64,000 bases of DNA from Qingshengfaniella alkalisoli (GCF_007855645.1 NZ_CP042261.1:786501-850500), one strand, 5' to 3'; shown: positions 46,904-56,200, counted from the stretch's first letter. Program-made: numbers and translations. Notes: a model not told the origin generated them from the sequence alone.

Positions 46904-47609
46904 GACAGCCAATCTAAAGATTTCCCTCTTGAGTGCGTCGCAGGCACAAAAGCATGTGACGGTGAATGAGGCTCTGGTGGTTCTTGATGCGTTTTGTCAG
47001 GCGGAGCTTGTATCAATATCTCAAACGTCGCCGGTTCCACTGCCGATGGAAGGGCAGGCCTATGGTATCCCGTTGGGCGCTTCCGGCGATTGGGCAGATC
47101 AAGACGGTCGCGTTGCCGTATTCCTCAACAACGGTTGGATTTTTTGCGACCCCCGACCTGGATGGCGTGTCTGGGTTGCAGATGTCGGGCGTTACGCGTT
47201 GTTCGACGGCGTTGATTGGAACATTCAAGCGGTGGCGTGCAGCGAAGGCGGGGCATCGACCGTGGTTGAGCTGATCGAGTTTGATCACGAGATATCAGAA
47301 GGGGTAGCGAACTCGACTGCAGTAGGAATCCCGGCGTCGAGTTTGGTCTTCGGTGTTACCGGACGAGTACTGGACGAGGTTCAAGGAAATCTGACGTCAT
47401 GGAAAATTGGCGTATCCGGCGGTGATGACCGTTACGGAAACAGTCTTGGACTTGCTAAAAATAGCTGGGCTATGGGATTGTCGGGGCAGCCTCTCGCCTA
47501 CTATAGTGATACGCCGCTGAAACTGAGCGCGGTGGGCGGAACGTTCTCAGGCGGACAAGTGCGATTGGCAATCCATTTGTTGCGTCTCGGTATTCCACGC
47601 GCTGTCTAG
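46896..47609 (+). CDS. DUF2793 tail-fibre-like protein linked to GTA
   Basis: 237 residues. The N-terminal DUF2793 domain is evident: LKISLLSASQAQKHVTVNEA, LPMEGQAYGIPLGASGDWAD, GRVAVFLNNGWIFCDPRPGW and RVWVADVGRYALFDG. The C-terminal half (AVGIPASSLVFGVTGRVLDE, GNSLGLAKNSWAMGLSGQPL) resembles phage fibre end domains. Its ATG lies inside the g15 stop region (8-bp overlap), so it belongs to the GTA transcript. DUF2793 occurs in tail fibres, so it may be a receptor-binding protein. Confidence 0.82.
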   Translation: MSKTANLKISLLSASQAQKHVTVNEALVVLDAFCQAELVSISQTSPVPLPMEGQAYGIPLGASGDWADQDGRVAVFLNNGWIFCDPRPGWRVWVADVGRYALFDGVDWNIQAVACSEGGASTVVELIEFDHEISEGVANSTAVGIPASSLVFGVTGRVLDEVQGNLTSWKIGVSGGDDRYGNSLGLAKNSWAMGLSGQPLAYYSDTPLKLSAVGGTFSGGQVRLAIHLLRLGIPRAV

Positions 47610-47685
47610 TTGCCCAACGACATTGGGGGACTTATGTTACGGCTCAAACGTGGACATGGCGCACCCCCCGTGAATGGAGCATCAG

Positions 47686-48489
47686 ATGACCGAGCCAAAC
47701 AGACATCTTTCGTCCTTCGACCCGGTTTGGGAACAGATCAAGGACGAGGCCGCGGTCGCGATTGCCGACGATCCTCTGCTTGGTGGCCTCATCCATTCTA
47801 GTGTACTGCACCATAGCTCGATTGAGGGAGCTCTGGCCTACCGTATGTCCATGAAGCTCGCCTCGGCTGAGATGTCAGAGCAATTGTTGCGTGAAATTGC
47901 GGACCAGGCCTACGCGTCATCGGATGAACTGAGTAAACGAGCACGAGCCGATCTTATGGCAGTGTTTGAGCGAGATCCCGCCTGTCACCGATTGATCCAA
48001 CCTATACTTTTCTTCAAAGGTTATCAGGCTGTTCAAGCCTATCGCGTGGGGCATTGGTTGTGGAATACTGGTCGCCGTGACTTGGCCTACTTCTTTCAGA
48101 TGCGCATTTCCGAACAGTTCGGCGTAGACATTCATCCAGCCGCGAAGCTAGGGCAAGGGATCATGATCGATCACGCGCATTCCATCGTTATTGGCGAGAC
48201 CGCTGTGGTGGGGGATAATGTATCTATGCTGCATTCGGTAACGCTGGGCGGTACCGGCAAAGAGGACGGAGATCGCCACCCAAAAATAGAAGATGGTGTG
48301 CTAATCGGTGCCGGTGCTAAAGTGTTGGGTAATATTACGGTTGGCCACTGCACGAGAATCGCTGCAGGATCTGTTGTTCTCGAAAGTATTCCTGCCTGCA
48401 AGACTGTTGCAGGAGTTCCCGCAAGGATTGTCGGCGAAGCAGGCTGCGCACAACCGTCTGTTTCCATGGACCATCGGTTGTCTCTTTAA
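47686..48489 (+). CDS. cysE: Serine O-acetyltransferase
   Basis: First step of cysteine synthesis (serine plus acetyl-CoA to O-acetylserine). It has 267 residues. The N-terminal helical domain (HHSSIEGALAYRMSMKLASA) is followed by the left-handed beta-helix of hexapeptide repeats (GVDIHPAAKLGQGIMIDHAH, VLGNITVGHCTRIAAGSVVL) and the VPARIVGEAG end. ATG 47686 has GGAG at a suitable distance; ATG 47674 is the alternative. It lies 76 bp after the GTA fibre gene, a frequent neighbour of Rhodobacterales GTA clusters. Confidence 0.94.
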   Translation: MTEPNRHLSSFDPVWEQIKDEAAVAIADDPLLGGLIHSSVLHHSSIEGALAYRMSMKLASAEMSEQLLREIADQAYASSDELSKRARADLMAVFERDPACHRLIQPILFFKGYQAVQAYRVGHWLWNTGRRDLAYFFQMRISEQFGVDIHPAAKLGQGIMIDHAHSIVIGETAVVGDNVSMLHSVTLGGTGKEDGDRHPKIEDGVLIGAGAKVLGNITVGHCTRIAAGSVVLESIPACKTVAGVPARIVGEAGCAQPSVSMDHRLSL

Positions 48490-48670
48490 ATCAACCGAGT
48501 TTCTTGCCGGCGTCATAACAACACCCGTGTAAAACCATCTGTTCGGCATCCAAGCGCTTTTTGTGCCAGAGTAGATCGCTGGTAAGGTTTTCTGCTTTTA
48601 TCGTTTTTTTCTTCAAGTTCGGTTGGTTGGTCGTGTGCTTGAGCTGGCAAATGTTTGAGTAAAGAGTATA

Positions 48671-48835
48671 ATGATGAAGAGTATGGTGTGGCTGCTGCGC
48701 CATGTCTTCGCCGATGGCGGATATGCCGGATCCAGACTGCGAAGGGCCCTTGGGGAAATCGGGCGATGGACGGTGCAGATCGTCAAACGCTCCGATACTG
48801 CACAAGGCTTTCAAGTCATCCTGATCTTTCCTCCG
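48671..48835 (+). pseudogene. IS5-type transposase fragment
   Basis: The frame reads HVFADGGYAGSRLRRALGEI and then RWTVQIVKRSDTAQGF, the characteristic DDE-region segment of IS5-group (IS427-like) transposases. Homology stops at about 48830, before the family's WVVERTFAW block, and upstream sequence is missing. Only about 45 codons remain, so it is inactive. Confidence 0.72.
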
Positions 48836-48895
48836 AAATCCGGGCCGTTGCGAACTGAAATTTTTCACCTTTGAATGGGCGCAGGAGGAAAACCC

Positions 48896-49024
48896 ATGAA
48901 GCGGTAGCGTTTCGCTGAAGCCCAAATCATGGGTGCCCTGCGGCAGATGGCGGGCGGTATGCCGGTGTCCGAACTGTGCCGTGAACATGGTATCCGTTTT
49001 GCCACGTTCTACATCTATTGATAG
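48896..49024 (+). pseudogene. IS3-family OrfA remnant
   Basis: Starting at an ATG behind a good ribosome site (GCAGGAGG), it reads MKR, stop, RFAEAQIMGALRQMAGG and MPVSELCREHGIRFATFYIY, then two stops. This is the HTH start of an IS3-family OrfA. A nonsense codon at position 4 and truncation at the HTH end inactivate it. Confidence 0.75.
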
Positions 49025-49207
49025 CTCTCCCTCGGCGAGCGTTTCGGATGGTCTCCGGGCAATACGGGAACTGACATCTACCCGACGTCGCCGGTTGATG
49101 GTGGCGCGCCCAAATGGGTAATCCGCGAAGCATGGTCCTCGACAAATGGTCGACCTCTTGGGTCTTTGTAAAAGCCAGGGGCTCCATGCGCCGGATCTGT
49201 CCGACCG

Positions 49208-49622
49208 GTGCATTTCCTCTTTCGCTTGCACCTTAAATCATCCCACATCGGCTGGCAGGGCGGTACAGCCAGCGCAGCGCTTGAGCACGCGCTGATCTGT
49301 CGCTTCGGCAGTCTTGGCCGCGTTGATCAGGAATTTCTACTGAGATCGGATAACGGGCTCGTTTTTACCAGCTGCCACTTCACGGCGCTGGTCCGACGCT
49401 ACGGCCTCAAGCAAGAGTTCATCACGCCGCACGGCCCGCAGCAAAACGGCATGGTCGTGCGCCTCATCAGAACGCTCAAGGAACAATGCGTCCAATCGTC
49501 ATCGCTTCGAGAACCTCGCTCATGCAACCCACGCCATTGGAGATTGGATCGCTTTCTATAACATAAAACGCCCACACCAAGCGATTGCCAGACGCACGCC
49601 GCCTGAGGCATTCACATCTTAA
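49208..49622 (+). pseudogene. IS3-family OrfB C-terminal remnant, frameshifted
   Basis: The frame encodes LLRSDNGLVFTSCHFTALVR and EFITPHGPQQNGMVVRLIRT, the second half of an rve integrase core (D and E of DDE). After about 49495 the homology continues in another frame as HRFENLAHATHAIGDWIAFY and RPHQAIARRTPPEAFTS, stopping at 49622. The frameshift and the missing N-terminal half make it inactive. It is probably the partner of the OrfA remnant, with the middle (49025-49207) deleted or degraded. Confidence 0.78.
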
Positions 49623-49862
49623 CCTGAGCAGATTCAGATGAGTCAGTACAGGTCAAGTATGGCTGGATGTGATTTCGGGGCCGGGTTGGATGCGTTGAAA
49701 GTAACTTCTATCGCGAAGTACGGGTAACCATGGGATTGCGCTTATGCGAGTTATCGCGCGGACTTCGGTTTTGCTGAAGCAATCTATTCTTAAAAAAATA
49801 ACTCTACGTAATGCCAACTTCCTCTTGCGCCCCCGATAGAGTTAGGGCAAATAGCCGCCCAC

Positions 49863-49938
<76 letters not shown>

Positions 49939-50153
49939 GATATCTTGTAACATGCTCTTTTGTTATGTCTTTGTCAGGCGTACGGCAGTAGCAAGTATTA
50001 GTTCGATGCATATAGTATCGGGTTATCCGGAATCTCTGGCCTAGTGTCTTTTCTGACAATTGCCCGAATAACCGAACTGGCGTGTCCTTCCAGACTGAAT
50101 AGCAATAGCAAGTAGTCTATGACCGTGTGCTCCCAACAAGATTATTATGGGTA

Positions 50154-50771
50154 TCAGTCATCCTGTTCGATCAATCCAAGCCCTCGCAGATAGATCAGGA
50201 TACCTGACTCCAGCAAATCCTCGGGCGAGAAGGGCGAATGTGTACCGGGGTTGCCGCGCGTGTAGAGTTCCACAACACCGTGGCTCATGGCCCAGATATG
50301 CGCTGAAAACATCGCGGCTGGCGGCCGCTTCGAGGGCGGGATTTTCTCGGACAGTCGAGCTGCAGCTTGTTCCATCACTGACGCTGATTTCGACGCCGCA
50401 GTTGCCAGTTCGGGTGAATGGTTCACCGAGACACCACTTTCGAACATCGCGACATAGTGGCCCGGATACTTCCGCGCGAAAGCGAGATAAGCACGACCCG
50501 TCGCCTCGAATGCCGCCAGTGCGGTCGGATTGCCGTCCTCATAGGCATATTCAAGCAGCGCGCCGAAAATCTCGTAACCCTGGCGCGCGGCTTCCGCGAT
50601 CAGGTCTTCTCGACCCTCGAAATGTCGATACACTGCGGCAGGGGTCACATCCGCCGCTTTCGCTGCCTCGGACAGCGTGAACCCGGTCGGACCTTTCTCC
50701 GCGATCAGCTTCAGCGCCGCGTCGACCAATGCCTGTCGTAGATTGCCGTGATGATAGCCGCGTTTAGGCAT
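50154..50771 (-). CDS. TetR-family transcriptional regulator
   Basis: 205 residues. The N-terminal HTH is typical ([48 protein letters not shown]). The C-domain resembles the TetR_C_33/WHG branch ([36 protein letters not shown]). ATG 50771 overlaps the ppk2 stop by 8 bp, so the regulator is co-translated with the kinase. Its target and ligand are unknown. Confidence 0.88.
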   Translation of the reverse strand: MPKRGYHHGNLRQALVDAALKLIAEKGPTGFTLSEAAKAADVTPAAVYRHFEGREDLIAEAARQGYEIFGALLEYAYEDGNPTALAAFEATGRAYLAFARKYPGHYVAMFESGVSVNHSPELATAASKSASVMEQAAARLSEKIPPSKRPPAAMFSAHIWAMSHGVVELYTRGNPGTHSPFSPEDLLESGILIYLRGLGLIEQDD

Positions 50772-51645
50772 CCCAGATGTCAGGGCCTCCGCAGATTTTC
50801 GGATCGGCAGCACCCACGACCTTGGCCTTCCGCCCATCATAAGGGATCGCGGCAAGAATCGTGCGCATGGCGGCCAGGCGGGCACGTTTCTTGTCATCTG
50901 ACCGGATCACGGTCCATGGCGCAAGGTCCGTGTGAGAGCGCTCGAATGTCTCAACTATGGCTCTGCTATAGGCATCCCATTTCTTCAAGCCATCGACATC
51001 AATACTGCTAAGTTTCCATTGCTTTAGGGGATCTTGTTCACGCTCCAAAAAACGTCTGAGCTGTTCCGCCCGGCTCACGTTCAGCCAGAATTTGAATAGG
51101 TAGATATTCTCAGTAACCAGCATCTGCTCGAATTGCGGCAACTGCTTGAAAAAGATCTCGCGTTGATCTTCCGTACAGAATCCAAAAACCTGTTCCACCA
51201 CCGCGCGGTTGTACCAGGAACGGTCAAACAGAACGATTTCGCCAGCTGACGGCAGATGCTTGATGTAACGCTGGAAATACCATTGCGTTGCTTCGGTGTC
51301 GTTGGGCTTGGGCAGGGCAACGACACGAGCGACGCGTGGATTCATATTCGCGCGGATACGCTTGATGGTGCCGCCTTTGCCCGCCGCGTCGCGCCCCTCG
51401 AACACGGTCACGACGCGCGCACCTGTCTTCTGTACCCAAGCCTGCAATTTGGCCAGCTCGATCTGAAGCGCCACCAGGTCGTCCTTATAAACATCCTTGT
51501 CCATCGCTTTGTCATAGGGATAGCTGTCGGACAGTATGTCCTTCTTCGACCCGCCCTCTATCGCCTTGCGAATGGGCTTCGGGGCTTCTTTTTCGAAGAA
51601 TCGGGTGATGGCGCCGTCAAATGGCAAATCTTCGGCTTTCGACAT
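50764..51645 (-). CDS. ppk2: Polyphosphate kinase 2
   Basis: 293 residues of the PPK2 family, which moves phosphate between polyphosphate and nucleoside diphosphates. Walker A is [17 protein letters not shown], followed by [20 protein letters not shown] (lid and Walker B region, [12 protein letters not shown]) and [14 protein letters not shown]. The length fits the one-domain class I type. With the Ppx/GppA-type enzyme at 15-16 kb it suggests active polyphosphate turnover. The TetR gene overlaps its end. Confidence 0.95.
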   Translation of the reverse strand: MSKAEDLPFDGAITRFFEKEAPKPIRKAIEGGSKKDILSDSYPYDKAMDKDVYKDDLVALQIELAKLQAWVQKTGARVVTVFEGRDAAGKGGTIKRIRANMNPRVARVVALPKPNDTEATQWYFQRYIKHLPSAGEIVLFDRSWYNRAVVEQVFGFCTEDQREIFFKQLPQFEQMLVTENIYLFKFWLNVSRAEQLRRFLEREQDPLKQWKLSSIDVDGLKKWDAYSRAIVETFERSHTDLAPWTVIRSDDKKRARLAAMRTILAAIPYDGRKAKVVGAADPKICGGPDIWDA

Positions 51646-51685
51646 AGCGTGTCCCTTCGTTCAAAGCTGCTGGAAGTCTAGGGAT

Positions 51686-52603
51686 TTAGCTGCCGATGTC
51701 ATTCAAATCGTAATGCGTCGTCTGATAGATTTCGTTGATCCAGTTGCCATACAGAAGATGCGCGTGACTGCGCCAGCGATTGAGGGGCACTTGTGCGGGA
51801 TCATCGCCGGGATAATAGTTACCGGGCACATTGATCGGGGTGCCGGTTTCCACGTCGCGATCGTATTCTTCTTTCAGTGTACCGCTGTCGTACTCGAAAT
51901 GGTTGAATATATAGAGCGCGCGATGCGCCGGGTCTTCGACCAGACAGGGCCCCACCTCGTCACTGCCGAGCAGCGTGCGCAGACCATCCGCAGTGTCAAT
52001 TTCGGATTGCTTCATTTCGGTCCATCGGCTGACGGGGACCACGAAATCATCCGAAAACCCGCGCAGATAAGGCGACGCCGGATCGAGGTTCTTATGTCGA
52101 AAACAACCGAAGGCCTTGTGATCCAGCAGGTATTTGTTCACGCCATGGAAATGATGAATCATGGCCATGCCGCCCCAGCAAACACCGAAGGTGGAATGGA
52201 CATGGCTTTGGGTCCAGTCGAAAATTTGCTGTAACTCATCCCAGTAAGTTACCGATTCAAAAGGAAGATGTTCGATCGGTGCCCCGGTGATGATCAACCC
52301 GTCGAACTTGCGGTTGCGGATTTCTTCGAAGGGGCGGTAGAAGGACTCCATATGCTCGGCCGAGGTATGTTTGCTTTGATGCTCGCTCATGCGGATCAGG
52401 GTCAGTTCGATCTGCAATGGTGTTGCGCCGATCAGCCGGGCGAACTGCGTCTCCGTCTGGATCTTCTTCGGCATCAGATTGAGAAGTCCGATCTGCAACG
52501 GGCGGATGTCCTGTCGTGCAGCCCGCATATCCGACATGACCATGACACCTTCGTTGCTGAGCACGTCGAAAGCGGGCAGGTCAGACGGAATCTTGATCGG
52601 CAT
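51686..52603 (-). CDS. metA: Homoserine O-acyltransferase, MetA family (probably acetyl-CoA dependent)
   Basis: 305 residues, activating homoserine for methionine synthesis. The catalytic Cys142 sits in [11 protein letters not shown], and the family start [19 protein letters not shown] is present. Residue 111 is Glu ([10 protein letters not shown]) where E. coli MetA has Gly. This position has been shown to set acyl-CoA choice, with Glu favouring acetyl-CoA, so homoserine O-acetyltransferase (often called MetAA) is the better label than succinyltransferase. It is monocistronic on the minus strand. Confidence 0.93.
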   Translation of the reverse strand: MPIKIPSDLPAFDVLSNEGVMVMSDMRAARQDIRPLQIGLLNLMPKKIQTETQFARLIGATPLQIELTLIRMSEHQSKHTSAEHMESFYRPFEEIRNRKFDGLIITGAPIEHLPFESVTYWDELQQIFDWTQSHVHSTFGVCWGGMAMIHHFHGVNKYLLDHKAFGCFRHKNLDPASPYLRGFSDDFVVPVSRWTEMKQSEIDTADGLRTLLGSDEVGPCLVEDPAHRALYIFNHFEYDSGTLKEEYDRDVETGTPINVPGNYYPGDDPAQVPLNRWRSHAHLLYGNWINEIYQTTHYDLNDIGS

Positions 52604-52643
52604 GTTGTATATCCTTGATTGGCGAGCTTTTCAGATAGGCCAG

Positions 52644-53507
52644 CTAGCCGGCCGCCTCAAGCCTTTGAGCAATGAGCGCGTTGAAGTCATCGGTCGAACG
52701 AACGCTCGAAATGTCTTCCGCCGTCACCGAAATTCCCCAGTTGCGTGCCATAGCGGCATAGAGCGGTTGGCGATGCGCAAGTGCCTTGGCATAGGTCCAC
52801 CGCATGAAATCGTCTGGATCCACCCGCGCCTCGGCTACGGCGTGGGTGTCGAGATATTCACCCCACATGCGTGACAGAAATTCCGGCTGATAATACATCG
52901 GCTTCGGCGCGCGGCGGAAACGCTGGATCAGCGCGTCGGTGTGAGCCTCGTTGCCTTTGATCCAAACCATCAGGCAGGCGTTTGACAGCGCCGTCAGAAC
53001 GGGGTCAGCAGGGTCATCGGGATCGACAACCTCGCAAATTGATCCGCCACTGTCACAGACGAAATTGTCGTATCCGTAGATGTCTTTCGACCGCTCGATG
53101 AAATAGGGCGTGTCCATCAGCGCCGAGACCTCCGCGTCGCGGTGCTGGGTTTGGCGCTTGCAATATTCCTCGAAGGGAAGACCGCCTCTCTCGGGGTTTC
53201 CGGGCTTGCCGAGATAGGTCGAAAGGGGTGCCAGATTGTTGAAGGTAATGTTTGATGCGATGTAGATCGAGTCGCTTTTCAGCAGCTGTGCCAGGAACGG
53301 GTTGCGCATCGCCTCGCGCTTGAAATTGTCGACGATCCGTTCCCCCATGTACCGCGTGCCGATGCGGTAATCGATGGAGTAGTGGAACCAGTCCCCCGTG
53401 CCCCGCAAAAGGTTGGAGACATGAGTTTTCCCCAGCCCCGACATGCCGAACAGCACGACGCGTTTTCTCGGATTGGCTCGCCACTCATCTGCGCTGGGTA
53501 TCGGCAT
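52644..53507 (-). CDS. P-loop ATPase/kinase-like protein
   Basis: 287 residues. Walker A is GMSGLGKTH (about 22-30). Other visible segments are FHYSIDYRIGTRYMGERIVD, FVCDSGGSICEVVDPDDPAD and ACLMVWIKGNEAHTDALIQR. I recognise the general P-loop fold but no named family, although similar ATPases seem widespread in Rhodobacteraceae. Start ATG 53507 (MPIPSADEW); the frame remains open to 54056 only because it shadows fadL. It lies 40 bp upstream of metA. Confidence 0.75.
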   Translation of the reverse strand: MPIPSADEWRANPRKRVVLFGMSGLGKTHVSNLLRGTGDWFHYSIDYRIGTRYMGERIVDNFKREAMRNPFLAQLLKSDSIYIASNITFNNLAPLSTYLGKPGNPERGGLPFEEYCKRQTQHRDAEVSALMDTPYFIERSKDIYGYDNFVCDSGGSICEVVDPDDPADPVLTALSNACLMVWIKGNEAHTDALIQRFRRAPKPMYYQPEFLSRMWGEYLDTHAVAEARVDPDDFMRWTYAKALAHRQPLYAAMARNWGISVTAEDISSVRSTDDFNALIAQRLEAAG

Positions 53508-53587
53508 CGTCACTTCGTCCCTGTTATCCGCAGGTTCTGCTAGCAGGTCGGGCAGGGGGCGTTCAATTGAGAAGGTGCGGTACGGCG

Positions 53588-53620
53588 CAAAAAGAAGGGC
53601 CGCCCCGAAGGACGGCCCTA
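53588..53620 (-). terminator. fadL terminator
   Basis: GGGCCG (53597-53602) and CGGCCC (53613-53618) form the stem core. Read on the minus strand, it is followed by TTCTTTTT. It lies 20 bp past the fadL stop. Confidence 0.75.
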
Positions 53621-53640
53621 CTTGCGAAAATATTGGGCTA

Positions 53641-54858
53641 TCAAAAGTAGTATCCGACGCGCATGCCCACTGAGACAGCTGTACTGTCGTCGAATACTGC
53701 GCGTGCAACATCCGGGGTGCCGGTTTCGGCCTTGGCTTTGCCCAGCCAAGAATAGCGAACACCCCCGGAGATTTCCCATTGGTCGATCCGGTAGCTGCCA
53801 CCCAGCGCGATAGCCTGAAGGCCCGTGGATGGCGCCAATGGCGATACCAGGCGGTCGCCAGGTTTTTCATAGATGAAAGACGCGGAACCAGAGAAGTTCT
53901 CGTTGAATCTATGACCCACGCCGATAGTGTAGGTCGTCGAATCTTCGAGATCGACCAGACCACCGCCGGTCGCTTGTTCGAACAGCTCGGGCGCGATCTT
54001 GAATTCGGACCACTTGGCCCAGCGAATGCCGCCGAACACCAGCGTATTCTCGGCAACGCCTGTCTGGAAGTCGATATTAACTGCCTGCGGCGTCTTCACC
54101 TTGGTCTTGGCGCTGCGCGAGGAATTCGTTGCATCAGGCACACCATCACCGTTCACATCGACGGCAAAGCTTTCGGTCGTCTTGAATTCGTGCTCGATGC
54201 TGGAGAAATAGGTCACGGCAAGACGAAGCGCGATTTCCGGAATCTCGTATGCGGCGCCTACCGCGTAGCCGTAATCGGTTCGCTCGCCCAGATCGACCTC
54301 ATAACCTGAAACACCGCCACCTACAGTTTGGCCCGTCGCGGGATCTACCTGCAGTGGGCCGCCATAGGCCAGACCGTTCAGCTTGATGTTGCCATCTGCA
54401 CGGTCGGCGCGCAGACCGGCATGAACGCTCCAATTGTCATCGATGCGGTAGCGGCCATAAACGCTGATCGCGTAGGTGTTGGCATTCGCCACGGTCCCGC
54501 CCAGAAGCGATCCGGCCTCGTCGGGGTATTTGATGTCCGCCCCGAAATCTTCCGCGCCGATAACCGAGACGGAGAACCGGTCATTGATGTCATATTTCAG
54601 GCCGAACCCATAAGACGTATAATCGCCAGCTACGCTGTCATAGGAAAGGCCGCTGCTATAGGGGAAAGGAAAGCCCGGCGGGGACTGGCCGAGATCTTCG
54701 CCGCTCACATCCGGGTTGGTGTGTGCGACCGAGAATTCCAGATAGTTGCCTTCTTTGAAAAGCACGCCGAGCGGCTGTCCCGAGCGGTCGATTCCGCCTG
54801 CATGAGTTGCAGTGGCGCCGCCCACGGTCATGGCCGCAAGCGTCACGAGATGTTTCAT
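53641..54858 (-). CDS. OmpP1/FadL-family outer membrane protein
   Basis: 405 residues. A signal peptide (MKHLVTLAAMTVGGATATHA) is followed by a 14-strand-type beta-barrel ending in an aromatic residue (VSVGMRVGYYF). FadL features include SGLSYDSVAGDYTSYGFGLK, LPQAVNIDFQT-like (KTPQAVNIDFQTGVAENTLV) and GSYRIDQWEISGGVRYSWLG. It probably imports long-chain fatty acids or other hydrophobic compounds. One loop (DVNGDGVPDATNSSR) resembles a calcium-binding DxNxDG motif. Confidence 0.9.
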   Translation of the reverse strand: MKHLVTLAAMTVGGATATHAGGIDRSGQPLGVLFKEGNYLEFSVAHTNPDVSGEDLGQSPPGFPFPYSSGLSYDSVAGDYTSYGFGLKYDINDRFSVSVIGAEDFGADIKYPDEAGSLLGGTVANANTYAISVYGRYRIDDNWSVHAGLRADRADGNIKLNGLAYGGPLQVDPATGQTVGGGVSGYEVDLGERTDYGYAVGAAYEIPEIALRLAVTYFSSIEHEFKTTESFAVDVNGDGVPDATNSSRSAKTKVKTPQAVNIDFQTGVAENTLVFGGIRWAKWSEFKIAPELFEQATGGGLVDLEDSTTYTIGVGHRFNENFSGSASFIYEKPGDRLVSPLAPSTGLQAIALGGSYRIDQWEISGGVRYSWLGKAKAETGTPDVARAVFDDSTAVSVGMRVGYYF

Positions 54859-54946
54859 GATTCCTCCCTAAAAGTTGTCTGCACAACACTTGAATCTGCT
54901 CCAAGCCTATGCAGGCGCAGATAGTTCGGTCAAACAAGACGCTGCG

Positions 54947-55852
54947 TTACAAATTCGTCGCATTGACTTGTGTTGCAGCGATCCGACGCCGACGACGTTC
55001 CATAACCAGGCCAAAGTAGTTTGCGGCGAAAATGATTGCGCCGCCAAGGATCACGAACGGATCGATCGCCTCATTGAAGAGGAGCATACCGAGTACTGCA
55101 ATGACGGGAAGCCTTGCGAAATCAATGGGTGTGACGACCGATGCCGGCGCAAGCGACAGCGCCGTTGTCAGGCAGAAATGAGCCATCAGACCCGCGACAC
55201 CGATCACGACCAGATAAGGCGCGGTTGTTGCGTCGGGCAGGGCGATATAACCGTCATGACCGGCTGAGATCAGCCCGAAGATTAGCTGCGTTCCGGTCAG
55301 CCAGAACATGATACTCGCCACGGTTTCCGTTCGAGTCAGGCGCTTCGTGATCATATTGGTCAGCGCAAAGAAAATCGCGGCGCTTGCAGCCGTCATGATC
55401 CCTATGTTGATCGTCTCGGGGGTGGGGCGTGTGACGATCAGGATGCCCACGAAGCCGATCACAACCGTCGCCAAACGCGTGCGCGTCAGCTGTTCACCCA
55501 GAAATAACGGAGACAGAAGAACCACCCACAGCGGCGAGGTGAATTCCAACGCGAAAACCTGTGCAAGCGGGACGCTGGCGATGGCGAAGAACCACAGGTT
55601 CTGGCCTGTGAAATGCGTTATGTTGCGGAAGACTTGCGTCTTCCAGTTGCGGGTCGATACCTGCGACCAGCGGCGCGTGACCGTTAGCGCCGTCCAGACA
55701 ACGATCAGCCCCACCAGACTACGATATGTCATGATTTCAAAGGTATCTAGTGCGAAGCTCACCTGACGCCCGGCCACGGCCATTGCCGAGAACGATGCGA
55801 TGGTGCCCAGCATCCACAGGGCGGCTTTCAGAACTTGGGGCGTTTCAGTCAA
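54947..55852 (-). CDS. EamA/DMT-family transporter
   Basis: 301 residues with ten hydrophobic segments and two EamA repeats: LWMLGTIASFSAMAVAGRQV at the start, FTSPLWVVLLSPLFLGEQLT (typical end of repeat 1) and LPVIAVLGMLLFNEAIDPFV (end of repeat 2). An inner-membrane exporter of unknown metabolite. Its start overlaps the monooxygenase gene stop by 8 bp, suggesting one transcript. Confidence 0.88.
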   Translation of the reverse strand: MTETPQVLKAALWMLGTIASFSAMAVAGRQVSFALDTFEIMTYRSLVGLIVVWTALTVTRRWSQVSTRNWKTQVFRNITHFTGQNLWFFAIASVPLAQVFALEFTSPLWVVLLSPLFLGEQLTRTRLATVVIGFVGILIVTRPTPETINIGIMTAASAAIFFALTNMITKRLTRTETVASIMFWLTGTQLIFGLISAGHDGYIALPDATTAPYLVVIGVAGLMAHFCLTTALSLAPASVVTPIDFARLPVIAVLGMLLFNEAIDPFVILGGAIIFAANYFGLVMERRRRRIAATQVNATNL

Positions 55853-56123
55853 GACGGATCTCGTAATTGCGTGTCATGTGTTGGGTCGCTGTGAACCAGG
55901 TGGTCGATTTGGTTCGGGCCTGATGCGCGTCGAAAGCGGCCTGATCGGCGAACCGTTCCTCGACATGGAAGACGGTTGGGTCGCGGACATCCTGAGTTAC
56001 GGCGAAATACAGGCATCCCCGCTCGGCGCGGGTCAGGCGGATATGCTCTGGCAAAGCATTGCGCAATATGTCGATTTCCTGGATGGTGCAGGTGATTGTG
56101 CCCGTCAGGCAGATTTGTGGCAT
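55845..56123 (-). CDS. Antibiotic biosynthesis monooxygenase-like protein
   Basis: 92 residues with the ABM ferredoxin-like fold pattern: LTGTITCTIQEIDILRNALP, TRAERGCLYFAVTQDVRDP and VFHVEERFADQAAFDAHQAR. Members act as cofactor-free monooxygenases or quinone-processing proteins, and the substrate here is unknown. It is probably in an operon with the DMT transporter downstream. Confidence 0.85.
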   Translation of the reverse strand: MPQICLTGTITCTIQEIDILRNALPEHIRLTRAERGCLYFAVTQDVRDPTVFHVEERFADQAAFDAHQARTKSTTWFTATQHMTRNYEIRLD

Positions 56124-56148
56124 GGTTCACATATCCTGAGGTTTCACG

Positions 56149-56182
56149 CAAAAAAAGGGCCAGCCCCCGCCGGGACCGGCCG
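56149..56182 (-). terminator. guaA terminator
   Basis: The stem pairs GGCCAGCCCC (56158-56167) with GGGACCGGCC (56172-56181) with G-U wobbles. On the minus strand it leads into a seven-T run. It lies 20 bp past the guaA stop. Confidence 0.82.
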
Positions 56183-56200
56183 CAAGATGTTCAGGAGAAC

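Noticed and set aside
32593-48489. The virion cluster as an ordinary prophage
   Set aside because: There is no integrase, excisionase, repressor, replication or lysis module, no att repeat was seen at the borders, and the gene order and families are those of RcGTA.
48491-49231. A 246-codon minus-strand frame over the IS remnants
   Set aside because: The plus strand shows clear, degraded transposase segments in this interval, and the minus frame has no family match or ribosome site.
52644-54056. A longer version (470 codons) of the P-loop ATPase
   Set aside because: The extra N-terminal part crosses the fadL terminator and the fadL coding region in another frame. The domain begins at ATG 53507.
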